The position numbers and the translations under genes were made by a program. The notes under the pieces were generated by a model that saw only the letters and a list, made by a program, of their open reading frames with translations, did not search any database and was not told the DNA's origin. A stretch of 64,000 nucleotides of DNA. It comes from Laccaria trichodermophora (taxonomy: Eukaryota > Basidiomycota > Agaricomycetes > Agaricales > Hydnangiaceae). Below are positions 10,101-18,148 of this stretch, piece after piece; position 1 is the first letter of the stretch; each line of letters opens with the position of its first letter. Location of the stretch: positions 620,001-684,000 of the forward strand of contig JACTVC010000001.1 in the NCBI GenBank assembly GCA_018417955.1, given 5' to 3'.

Positions 10101-13100
10101 GCGTACCCTCTTTATCTGACAATCGGCAACATACCAAAAGAAATTCGCCGCAAACCATCTTTTCGAGGATATATTCTGCTCGCCTACCTTCCAACAACAA
10201 AACTTGAACACGTCTCAAATCAAGCTCAACGACGACGGCTTCTTGCAAATCTTTATCACGCTTGTATGAAAAAGATACTTCAGCCCTTGGAGGCTGCCGG
10301 AGTATCAGGTTTATCCATAACAAGCGGTGATGGTCTCACACGTCGCGGTCATCCTCTCTTTGCCTCATTCGTCGGAGATTATCCTGAGCAGGTTCTCACT
10401 ACTGGAATCTTTACCGGAGAATGTCCAACGTGTCCCGAGGATCGTGACCATCTTGAGGATTATGATGAGAACACACCTCCAGGCTTGCGCAATCTCAATG
10501 AAATTCTCAAAGCCTTAGATTCATTTGACGAGGATCCTGCTGGTTTCTTGAAGACGTGCGCAAATGCTGGGATCAAACCACTTCCCGAGCCATTCTGGAG
10601 GGACTTACTCTACGCCAACCCATTTCGCTCAATTACCCCCGACATTCTCCATCAGCTATACCAAGGAATTGTTAAGCATGTGATCAGCTGGATTATCGAG
10701 GCATACGGCGCAGAAGAAATTGACGCTCGGTGTCGACGCATGCCTCCAAATCATAACATACGGCTTTTCATGAAGGGTATTACTTCCCTGTCACGAGTAA
10801 CTGGCAAGGAACATGATCAAATGTGCCGAATTCTTCTGGGTCTCATCATCGACATTCCACTCCCCGGGGGAGTTTCTAGCGCCCCTCTTGTGCGCTCAGT
10901 TCGTGCATTGCTCGATTTTCTCTATCTTTCACAATACCCCATTCATACCGACGAAACGCTTGATCTTCTTGAAGATTCTCTTTCACGGTTTCATCAAAAC
11001 AAGTACATCTTTGTCGAGCTGGGGATTCGGGATGGCTTCAACATTCCTAAGTTACACTTTGCCCAGCATTATGTTGAGCTCATCAAACTCTACGGCACAA
11101 CGGACAACTTCAATACCGAATATACTGAACGGCTGCACATTGACCTTGCGAAAGACGCATATCAGGCCACCAATTTCAAGGACGAATTCTCACAAATGAC
11201 GCTCTGGCTTGAACGTAAAGAGAAGATTCTTCGCCATGATCAATACATCAAGTGGCGACTAGGTGGTTTGCCAGTCCTCGAGCCATGTGAGTGGTCACCA
11301 CCTGGATTGGAGCTCGAGCGAAAACTTTCCATGGCAAAGCACCCAAGTGCTCGGGCCGTTTCACTTGACCGTCTGGAAAGGGAATATGGGGCAGTGTTTT
11401 TCCGTGTTGCACTGCGCCGTTTCATCGCACGATCCAACGAACCTCATCTGACTGCTGCACAGCTAGAGCGGAAAATATGGAACGTCCGACTACCATTCCG
11501 GAAAATCCCTGTGTGGCACAAGATCAAGTATCTTCGTCAAGATCCATTCACTAAAATCATGTCCACGGCTGATTCAATCCATGTTCGACCGGCAACAAAA
11601 GACAAGCGGAGTCACCCAGTTCCTGGAAGGTTTGATACAGCACTCATAAACGATGGGACTGGCGGCAATACTGGAGTCCAAGGTACACTTCCCTCCTCAT
11701 TTAATTTTTTATGTTGCTGAAATGACTTCAAACTCTTAGGCTATCGTGTGGGTCGTGTTCGTGTTGTTTTCACTTTGCCGATCAAATCCCTCCCACTCTT
11801 GTTTCATGATGGTGTTGACATCCCCTCTCATCTTGCATATGTCGAATGGTATACGGCATTTCCAGACTCACCCGATCCAAATCACCTCTTGTACAAAATA
11901 TCGCCAGTGAAGGATCGTGAAGGTCGCAACATTTGCAGTATCATTCCTCTTGCAAATGTCCGACGAAGTGTTCACTTATTTCCCAAATTCGGACGATTTG
12001 CACCACAGGAATGGACAAGCAGCAACGTTCTTGATCTCTGTAATCATTTCTTTGTTAATACTTTTACAGACCGTCACTTGTATCGGATACTATATTGATT
12101 TGTAGTTTTCTAATTACAGCCCTCCTTATTTTATTTTTGTACTACTGTTTTAAATTTTGATCATTCATTTTCCTTCAGGGGCGTGGGTTCGAATCCCACT
12201 CTCAGCACCAGTACATAAGTATTTTTTCTGCACTGTCATGTCGCCCAATTTTATTCATACGCTTATATATCTTTATTAGGTGGGGTGGAACACAATTATG
12301 TATAATTGACTGTGACTCCTTTGAGGTGAACACAAATGAGCATAATTATGCATGATTGTGCACGACTCCCTTGATTGCATTAATTGTGCATAATTTAGAA
12401 ATTTGGATTTTCCTGATGACAGCAAGAAGATAAGGATAAGATGATCATTGATGATGTACAAGACACAGCAAAAGCGAAGTGATAGGCGCAGCCTATAACA
12501 TATGTGATGACTCTGAAGCATGATACATGCAGCATCATTGCCGCCAATGCACAGAGATGTCATCACGCTCGACGCATGGAAGATAATCATCACACTCGAC
12601 GTGTGGAAGAGGAGTCATCGCGCTCAACGCACGGAAGAGGGATCATCACGCTCAACACGTGGAAGATAATCATCGTGCCAGCGGCACGGAAGAGAAAGGA
12701 TGATACAGAAAATAGGTAACTTGCATGAAGCAAAAATACCCAAGGAGCGACTGGGCACAAGACCAGCGCTAGTAAGAAAGCATCTCCACGCACGAAACGC
12801 AAAGGAGATGCATAAGAAGAAGGAAGAAAGGTGGGGAAAGGAACAGAATAGAGAGATACTCACGATGTCAGCCACTTTGGATGCGGTGTCAAAACGCGTA
12901 GGGAAGTCATCCTTGCGGATGTATGAATTAACGGAAGCGTGAATCTTGGAAGCCTTTGAAAGGTGTTGGCAAACCCTCAATTTGTCGTGTACCCCAGGTT
13001 CTTGTGGCTGAACAGAGACGATAAGGGATGAGGACTGAAAGGGGCCACGCAGAATCCGCTCTGCAACTTGTCGGGAAAACGGGCCTGAAAGTCTGCCGGC

Positions 13101-13808
13101 TTTGACTTCTTTAGTAAGGTAGTCGGCGACAGTGTCGGGGTAAGAAAGGATAGAAGGGTTGTTAGGCATGATAACGGTCTGAGAGAGATCAGGCATGTGC
13201 CCGATAGGGAAGCCAAAGCGCAGATTGAAGGGGAGGAGGGGATAGCTTTTGAGAAGGTCATGTTTGCGCAGTAAGAACGCGAAGGCGTCGGGATGATATG
13301 GGTGCAGGATTCTGTGGAAAAGAAGAGATTCCTCAGAAGAGGTGCAATTCAAGGGGGGACGAGGGATAATTGAGGAGGAGAAGTCAGAATAAGGAAGATG
13401 CAGAGAAAGCGATGCCTGGACAAAAGCCTCAGTTTGAGGGTCGCGAACGGCAAGTCCACGAGAAGGCGTGGTGACGTTTGCTGCCACAGAAGGAACAAAG
13501 GTGGGCGCGTTCGTCTTTGTGAGAGCATGGGTGTCCGCGGTCGCCTCTAAGGTTCCAGCTGATACAGATGACGCGGTTGTCAGGACTGAGGAGGTTGTGG
13601 TCGCTGTACTTTGACCATACTGCCTTGCCATCGGCTTTGAACTTGACGAGTACGGTGCTATCGGCGTGTTGTGTTGCGTCGTGGCCTCGCTCAGCACAGA
13701 TAAGGCAGTCGGGCGTCGAGGAGGAAGACTTGCCACTGCCTGACGAAAAGGGCTGGGAGGGACGTGTCTGAGAAGAGCGAGGGGTGAGTCGTGGTGTGAG
13801 CTTCCCAA
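4156..13808 (-). CDS. Reverse transcriptase-RNase H of the YR retroelement, two exons around a 7.5 kb intron
   Basis: Exon 1 (13808-12864, 945 nt) carries the RT N-terminal region (KLRVCQHLSKA, FPTRFDTASKVADI). It ends at a GTGAGT donor (12863). Exon 2 (5355-4156, 1,200 nt with stop) begins after TTTGTACAG with ISHAPPGTQACTLDIKKFHR. It contains the catalytic KYEDDLKAF (YxDD) and an RNase H domain (LYVDAST, WLETVAIELLALF, HSDNQGTIGALDKG). Both exons are phase 0, giving about 714 aa with no stop. Exon 1 begins in a different frame inside the 3' end of gag. The intron contains an entire Plavaka transposon; without it the intron would be about 498 nt. The stop codon TAG directly abuts another good donor (GTTAGCC), so further splicing toward the recombinase is possible. 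Confidence 0.8.
5411..5570. repeat. Left terminal and subterminal repeats of the Plavaka element
   Basis: The 12 bp terminal inverted repeat is followed by a GCGCA/TGCGTT-like palindromic stretch and GTGCACAATT and ATGCACAATT motifs near 5478-5555. The same motif occurs at the opposite end. Such clusters are probable transposase-binding sites by analogy with CACTA elements. Confidence 0.6.
6053..8519 (-). CDS. DUF6532-domain protein carried by the Plavaka element
   Basis: Multi-exon minus-strand gene, ATG at 8519 and TGA at 6053. Early exons encode a Lys/Arg-rich N-terminus (EKRRQTLERKKLQEQAQLRA; later QKRPRSPNGPQGG and ETAKKAK) that looks nuclear. Middle exons encode long Asp/Glu runs from GAC/GAG triplet repeats. 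The C-terminal exons form the DUF6532 domain: LRQIIRAAIRQVVGDAIFDN, RKTLRSCARKLKH, LNGRLSTYRSSIKKK, DTSYIFPTK, APMVALAATGV, STGIHQKTEFAADLYEDIY, and the terminal YHRLMANLFKLAS. The domain is abundant in Agaricomycetes and its biochemical function is unknown to me. It is transcribed away from the transposase, with 258 bp between the ATGs. Being inside the terminal repeats, it is element cargo; a role in transposition or in countering host silencing is speculation. Confidence 0.72.
7352..7403. repeat. Compound trinucleotide microsatellite inside the DUF6532 gene
   Basis: A (TCC)n tract passes directly into a (CGT)n tract. On the coding minus strand it encodes a Glu run and a preceding Asp run, so length changes would alter only an acidic low-complexity region. 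Confidence 0.8.
8778..12098 (+). CDS. Plavaka transposase
   Basis: Three exons. A 54 nt in-frame GT-AG intron lies at 9954-10007, and a second intron (about 11683-11738) joins the 980-codon ORF to the C-terminal exon ending at 12098. The spliced product is about 1,080 aa. The N-terminus has a C2H2-like zinc finger (C6, C9, H21, C30 or H34), then an acidic linker (about 45-200). The core contains HYTDERKSVRMYHDMHTGRW, PIIISTDKTQLT, NIPKEIRRKPSFRG, GDYPEQVLTTGIFTGECPTC and PDILHQLYQGIVKHVISWI, matching Plavaka-type transposases (relatives of CACTA/Chapaev). The enzyme would cut at the 12 bp inverted repeats and reinsert the element. It is the mobilising gene, paired with the divergent DUF6532 gene. 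No stop or frameshift was seen. Confidence 0.85.
12178..12210 (+). other. 3' half of a tRNA with encoded CCA
   Basis: A perfect T-arm is present: GTGGG (12183-12187), loop TTCGAAT, CCCAC (12195-12199). It is followed by a seven-base acceptor strand, a discriminator A and CCA (12208-12210). GGTTCGAATCC is a perfect B box. No matching D-arm, anticodon arm or 5' acceptor strand precedes it; upstream is an AT-rich 3' UTR. It is therefore a tRNA fragment, not a gene. The CCA is notable because eukaryotic tRNA genes normally lack it. Confidence 0.6.
12270..12418. repeat. Right terminal and subterminal repeats of the Plavaka element
   Basis: AATTATGTATAATT, GCATAATTATGCATGATTGT and TTAATTGTGCATAATT motifs cluster ahead of the terminal ATTTTCCTGATG. 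They mirror the TGCACAATT cluster at the left end, as expected for a CMC-type transposon. Confidence 0.6.
12556..12691. repeat. Five-copy 26-28 bp minisatellite in the YR-element intron
   Basis: Five degenerate head-to-tail units begin at 12556, 12582, 12609, 12637 and 12665. Each has the pattern TCATC-CGCTCGACG-GGAA with substitutions. The array lies just outside the Plavaka element, within the residual intron of the RT gene. Confidence 0.75.
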
Positions 13809-14766
13809 GCGTCACACTGAGAGGAGTCTTGGTGGGCTCAGACGCAATCATCCCACGAATGTCAGCCATCATTTCACGCTGCTTCTCGGAGAGCTTGTAG
13901 GCCTGGTAGTACCGAGCAGCGTCGAATTCACCATATTTCGCCCAATGTTCCTGACGGAACTTCAGCTCATCAGCCTTCCAGGCATCGTAGAGGTCGTCTT
14001 TAGTATCTTGAGCAGTGTAGAAGCAAAAATGGTCGTTATACCAATTGCTATGAGCCTCTGCAGTCCCTTCCTCGTCACGTTCTTTCTGGAAAAGATACAT
14101 GTTACCGGCAGCCTCTGTCCATTGACTACAAGACAAAGAGAGTTCCTTCCCAAAGCGCAGAGAGAGTTTTTCGATATCGAGAATAACAGTTCCCTTCGTC
14201 TCACCGGGATTCGGATTAGTCTTTGTTGTGGGTAACGTAGAAGCCTCGACATTCAAGATGTTGAGATTCTTATTAAGAAAGAAAGGCAGAGGTACGGCAA
14301 TGCAGATTTCAGTGTCAAAGAGGCTCTGAGGAAAGGTAGCGTGCCATGGGACCCCAACAACCCAAGGCACCATTTTTTGGCCGTTCATGCAGCGCCGCTT
14401 CGCAATCCTAGCGTCTTCGGCAGACGGCTTAACGTCGTCATTAGTCTTCCTCTTGATTTTCGACTTTTCTTTAATCTCCTCATCAGCCATCCATTTAGCA
14501 AGTTTAGCATAGATCAAGTTAGGGAATGAAGCCGCAAAAGAAGGGATGCGGAAGCGGTTCAAATCAGCCTCATCAAGGGAAATCAGAGAAGCCTCGTCAG
14601 ATCCGGGCTCCGGATGGGCGGTAGGGTTCAAGATGTGGTTGAAAGTCTTCCGAGACCTCACCGCATTTTTTTCTTCGATGTCTTTGTTCATCTGGAGAAG
14701 AGATAGCAGAGGAAGGTTCTTGAGCGTTGTAATGATAGCCGGTGAAGTATGGGTACGAGGAACGCG
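13429..14766 (-). pseudogene. Gag of the YR retroelement, 3' part, cut off by the Ty3 insertion
   Basis: The open frame runs from the Ty3 3' LTR junction (14767) to the stop at 13429. It contains a capsid-like helical region and two Cys/His clusters near the C-terminus: CLICAERGHDATQH, and HLCSFCGSKRHHAFSWTC preceded by a C/H-rich stretch. These are zinc-knuckle-like nucleic-acid-binding motifs. The gene's first 48 codons lie 12 kb away at 26762-26904. The frame on both sides matches across the ACGCG duplication, so the gene was open before insertion. The apparent N-terminal extension into the LTR is read-through and not native. The 3' end overlaps the RT exon in another frame. Confidence 0.75.
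14762..14766. repeat. Target site duplication, left copy (ACGCG)
   Basis: ACGCG directly precedes the LTR start TGTGAGGG. The same five bases follow the other LTR at 26762-26766. A 5 bp duplication is normal for Ty3/gypsy integrases. Confidence 0.93.
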
Positions 14767-15202
14767 TGTGAGGGTTGAACTGTGTCTACCGTCGTGAAGC
14801 CCGAAAGTCTGACGAGCTAAGGTGTGATGACCCACGCGAGGATCAATCCAGAATCAAGAGCTGTCGGTCAAGGATACGTATCGATGTCCACGTCAACCGT
14901 GGAATCGATAATATCCGTCCTCGTCAAGTCAACCTTTCAGAGGATACCTTGAGCTCTTAACACACAGATCACCTAATTCAGAGTTTGAGGTCCGTTAGTA
15001 CGGCAGCTCGGAACCTGAAGGTAGGTAGATGATGGTAAAAAGAGATAATCATTCTGAATGTAACGACGTGTCAACTATGTACATCGTGAGAACTAATGAC
15101 TAAGGAGTTAAAGTTAAGAAAATAAGGCGTAAGAGGAAAGCATTGAGTAAACCTGTTGAAGGATGAAGGAGTCGAACTGCTGGAGATCCGTAGTGCGTTA
15201 CA
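14767..15202 (-). repeat. 3' LTR of the Ty3/gypsy element
   Basis: 436 bp, bounded by TG...CA on the plus strand (TGTGAGGG ... GCGTTACA). By eye it is identical base for base to 26326-26761. Identical LTRs imply a recent insertion. Just inside it, on the element's coding strand, a purine-rich AGCAGGGGGGCTA is the probable polypurine tract. Confidence 0.93.
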
Positions 15203-15228
15203 TAGCCCCCCTGCTATCCACTTGCGGC

Positions 15229-17805
15229 TTATAATAAGCGATGTTCAGGAATCGTAATCGACTTGATGAGCATGCGGTCCCATGTCCTGGGTAAGCCTGC
15301 GCGCCATAAGACTCTTCGTGCATCTTCGACGTCCGTGTCGTTGAACTCCGGGTTGATAGGTTTAGGCAGTCGGTTGTAGTTTCGTAAATGGCTGCTCCAC
15401 CAACCTCGCTCGCGCGGTTCCGCTTTGCCTCGTTCAACATCGTCCGCGATACGTGTGAATATCTTGTCCATGACTTCGTTCCAGTCACCCGTCCAGTGGT
15501 TACATAGTTCACGGAGGTAGTGAGGAGGTGGAAATAGGTAGCGTTCCGGAGTTGACGAATCGTGGCTGGGAACGAAGCCGAAGAGGAAAGAACCCTCCTG
15601 GGCTGAAACTTGGTCCCATTGTAGACCTATGGGGTTTTCCTCGTGTGAATCCGATTTGCCGAGTAGATGTCTGGTGACTTGGACTGAAGGGCCCGATAGA
15701 AAAGCTTTGACGATCATAGGCCCCCCGAACCGTTCTGCAATCCAACTGTAAGGTCCCCCCATGCCAATGAATGCCCGTGCGTGGGGGCGGCGAAGGATGT
15801 CGTTAATCTTGGCTAGATAAGTATTGGCAAATATTGCTGGCGTACCCTTCGTGTAGGAAAGGGACGGCTCCGTGAACCCTGGTTGGTAAAGAGCTTTGAT
15901 GCCCATCCTATCGAGGCCTGAAACCACGATAGGTACGAAGAGGCTGATGTCAGAGACGCGTATGGCGAGCGCGAATTCGAGCCGATGAATCACCGCGATG
16001 TCGATGACTTGGTGCATACTGGACACTTCAGGGCGACAACTTGCGTAGTAACGCATGCGTACTTGGGACTTCCAGTCGGGTATGCAAAGGAAAGCGTGTT
16101 GGAAGACGAAATTGCGTTGACGATCCGAATCAGCTAGGAGGGCCAATTTCTCTGGCCTTTCCTTCCACGTAAAACGAGCGACTGCATCTGAAAGCGCTAT
16201 TTTGAAAGATTCAATGGGATTGACAGGTTGATGGTCACGGCGAGCTTGGGGGGATTGAGAACGTTGACGGCTCTGGGAGCTCCTGCTCCTTGACGTATCG
16301 CGGGAGTTCGAGCTCGAAGACTCCAACCGATAAACTTGGCGAACGGGAATCTTCTTGAAATGGGTTCCTTGGTGTGACATGCGTGACAATAGACTGGGGA
16401 CGTCGTTGGTAGGTGCATCGTTATCCCTTGAATCTGTCTCCCACGTCATAGAAAGACGGCTAGCCAAGGGAGGTACGCTTAACGATGGTCTCGGGTAGGC
16501 TGTGGACGAAGATCCTCTATTCTTGGAACCAGGGACTTCGAGGGTCCCTAATTCCAAGTGAAAGCACCTCGTGGGGGTTGGAGCGAATGTTCCTTTGAAC
16601 AATTCCCTGACGAATATTGGGTCGCTGGTCCTCTGATCCCACAAGAAATGTCCCCGCTGTTCGGCTAACGAGAGTTTGGGTCGAAAACGCCAGAAAATGA
16701 CTTCAGGAGAATCGTTGGTGCCTCCGACGACGGTGAAGTGAAAACAAATGGAGTAGAATCTGCATTCGTGGTCGGAGGTTACGGGTCGTCGACCCCAGCC
16801 CTCAAAGTCGATGATGAAGAAAGATGAGTCGGATTCGTAAGACATGTGATCATTCACGACTTGAGGTTTTAGCGGCTGGAAAAAGTCGTCGTATCGGTGT
16901 GTAGCCGCTTCCGTTGCTTCCGTATCACTTTCGTAGTCGATGTCATGAATAACGACTTCGTCGCCATCCGGTCCTGCGTATGAAGCCAGAATTTTGGGGT
17001 TGAGGCGACAAAACCTCTCGTTTAGGCGGGCTTCTAAGGGGAACGTGTAGTAGAAGGGAATGGATCGTGATAGGAGGAAGGGAATGTTCATCTCGTGCCA
17101 GTCGGTAAGGAGATCAAATAGGAAACCTCTGGGGTCTTTCCCTCTCGCCACGAGGCGTTCGACTCTGTCAACGATCACTTCGTCTACACCCTTCGCCCAG
17201 TCGTCACATGCTGCTGTCCACCAAGTTAGGAACGCGAGGCGGTCCCAGGCTGCTCTTTTTGCAGCTGCTCCTTCCTTTTGCAGTGCAATAACGGAACGGA
17301 AGGTTGTGGAGAGTCGTTGGCGGTCGTAGGGGGAAGGAACCGGTGAGTCGGGAATGAAATGTGTCGTCGAGTAGATCTCTGACAGACATTCGTCGAAGAA
17401 GCCCAAATCGTTAGTAGCGTTGCTTCGTTGCTGCTCCGCGAAGGAAAATCCGCCTTCTACGGCACAGTAGGCGACGGGGGTGTCCATGTCGAAGTACCAG
17501 GGGGATCCTATTGAAGGTATGGAGTCCACGCGTGTGGGACCGAATCCTCGCCAGTGTGTGTCGTGTTGATACCAATCCGGGTCTACGGTCCATTCGAGGT
17601 CGGCATATCTCCCCGAGAGGGTAACTTCTGCAGAATCCCAGTCCATTGTGGAGGGGTCTTTCAAACTTCGGGCTCCTGCAGGAATTTTCCTTGTGTCAGC
17701 ATTCAGCCCAATCCAATCAGCCCAATCGTGATTGAAAAGAGATACCTCAGGGGCTCTGCCCCCATTGTCCAGATAGAAGTTGGCCGACGACATTTCCTGC
17801 GTCAA
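15229..17805 (-). CDS. Unrecognised 858-aa ORF between pol and the 3' LTR
   Basis: Single uninterrupted frame in the same sense as Gag-Pol, in the position where errantiviruses carry env. I see no signal peptide, membrane segment or furin-like site, so an envelope is unlikely. The N-terminal half is Trp- and Asp-rich and looks globular (FNHDWADWIGLNADTRKIPA, FIIDFEGWGRRPVTSDHE). A Ser/Arg-rich linker follows (around residues 500-540, SRDTSRSRSSQSRQRSQS). The C-terminal half also looks globular (TWKERPEKLALLADSDRQRN, AFIGMGGPYSWIAERFGG, HYLRELCNHWTGDWNEVMDK). I do not recognise a catalytic motif. The open 2.6 kb frame in an element with identical LTRs argues for selection. A Gag-like, RNA-binding or regulatory role are all possible. 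Confidence 0.8.
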   Translation of the reverse strand: MTQEMSSANFYLDNGGRAPEVSLFNHDWADWIGLNADTRKIPAGARSLKDPSTMDWDSAEVTLSGRYADLEWTVDPDWYQHDTHWRGFGPTRVDSIPSIGSPWYFDMDTPVAYCAVEGGFSFAEQQRSNATNDLGFFDECLSEIYSTTHFIPDSPVPSPYDRQRLSTTFRSVIALQKEGAAAKRAAWDRLAFLTWWTAACDDWAKGVDEVIVDRVERLVARGKDPRGFLFDLLTDWHEMNIPFLLSRSIPFYYTFPLEARLNERFCRLNPKILASYAGPDGDEVVIHDIDYESDTEATEAATHRYDDFFQPLKPQVVNDHMSYESDSSFFIIDFEGWGRRPVTSDHECRFYSICFHFTVVGGTNDSPEVIFWRFRPKLSLAEQRGHFLWDQRTSDPIFVRELFKGTFAPTPTRCFHLELGTLEVPGSKNRGSSSTAYPRPSLSVPPLASRLSMTWETDSRDNDAPTNDVPSLLSRMSHQGTHFKKIPVRQVYRLESSSSNSRDTSRSRSSQSRQRSQSPQARRDHQPVNPIESFKIALSDAVARFTWKERPEKLALLADSDRQRNFVFQHAFLCIPDWKSQVRMRYYASCRPEVSSMHQVIDIAVIHRLEFALAIRVSDISLFVPIVVSGLDRMGIKALYQPGFTEPSLSYTKGTPAIFANTYLAKINDILRRPHARAFIGMGGPYSWIAERFGGPMIVKAFLSGPSVQVTRHLLGKSDSHEENPIGLQWDQVSAQEGSFLFGFVPSHDSSTPERYLFPPPHYLRELCNHWTGDWNEVMDKIFTRIADDVERGKAEPRERGWWSSHLRNYNRLPKPINPEFNDTDVEDARRVLWRAGLPRTWDRMLIKSITIPEHRLL

Positions 17806-18148
17806 CCGCTAGGATCAGTCGCGTAAAATCCTTCCCCGGTCAACCCAAGGTCAGGAGGAACGTGAAGGGAAGCGTCGAGAGTAGAGAGATGGGGAGAAGA
17901 AGAAGGGTTTTTGTGTATGATAATCCATCAGGTTCCGTGATGATGTGACCAGGGCTCCTTCACGTGTGAAGATAAGGTATAGTCCAAATATGGGTATAAA
18001 GAAACGTCGACCATATGAAAAAGAAGAAAGATGTATAAGAAAAGAAAACGGAAAGGAAGCGAAGGAAATAGGAAGTTGGACAGAAGAAAAAAGAGGAAAA
18101 GGAAAGACACTCAACGACGGATGTCGCTAGGCGCGTCTTGACGCTCGC

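Larger units (their letters stand above)
5411..12418. mobile_element. Plavaka-type (CMC superfamily) DNA transposon
   Basis: The ends are perfect 12 bp terminal inverted repeats, CATCAGGAAAAT at 5411-5422 and ATTTTCCTGATG at 12407-12418, flanked by AC at 5409-5410 and 12419-12420. That fits a 2 bp target duplication. Variants of TGCACAATT recur in both orientations within about 150 bp of each end, like the subterminal repeats of CACTA/CMC elements. Inside are two divergent genes, a Plavaka transposase (+) and a DUF6532 protein (-). Both reading frames look intact, so the copy may be autonomous. Confidence 0.8.
5356..12863 (-). other. Intron of the YR-element RT gene, enlarged by a Plavaka insertion
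   Basis: The donor GTGAGTAT (minus strand, from 12863) and acceptor TTTGTACAG (ending at 5356) bound 7,508 bp. Removing the Plavaka element and one AC duplication leaves about 498 bp, of which about 135 bp is a degenerate 26-28 bp tandem array. The residual part is long for an Agaricomycete intron. The RT frame is open and in phase on both sides. Confidence 0.65.

Noticed and set aside
12178..12210. An intact tRNA gene
   Set aside because: Only the T-arm and 3' acceptor strand exist. Upstream sequence has no A box, anticodon arm or complementary acceptor strand.
14767..14960. Apparent protein MGHHTLARQTFGLHDG... at the start of the YR gag frame and again near 26394
   Set aside because: Both copies are LTR sequence read in the same frame. 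The shared N-terminus is a by-product of the two LTRs, not a coding domain.
14775..14960. Identical 61-aa plus-strand ORFs at 14775-14960 and 26334-26519
   Set aside because: They lie wholly in the LTRs and exist only because the LTRs are identical.
15229..17805. Envelope glycoprotein as the identity of the post-pol ORF
   Set aside because: There is no signal peptide, transmembrane segment, fusion-peptide-like stretch or Cys pattern; position alone is not enough.
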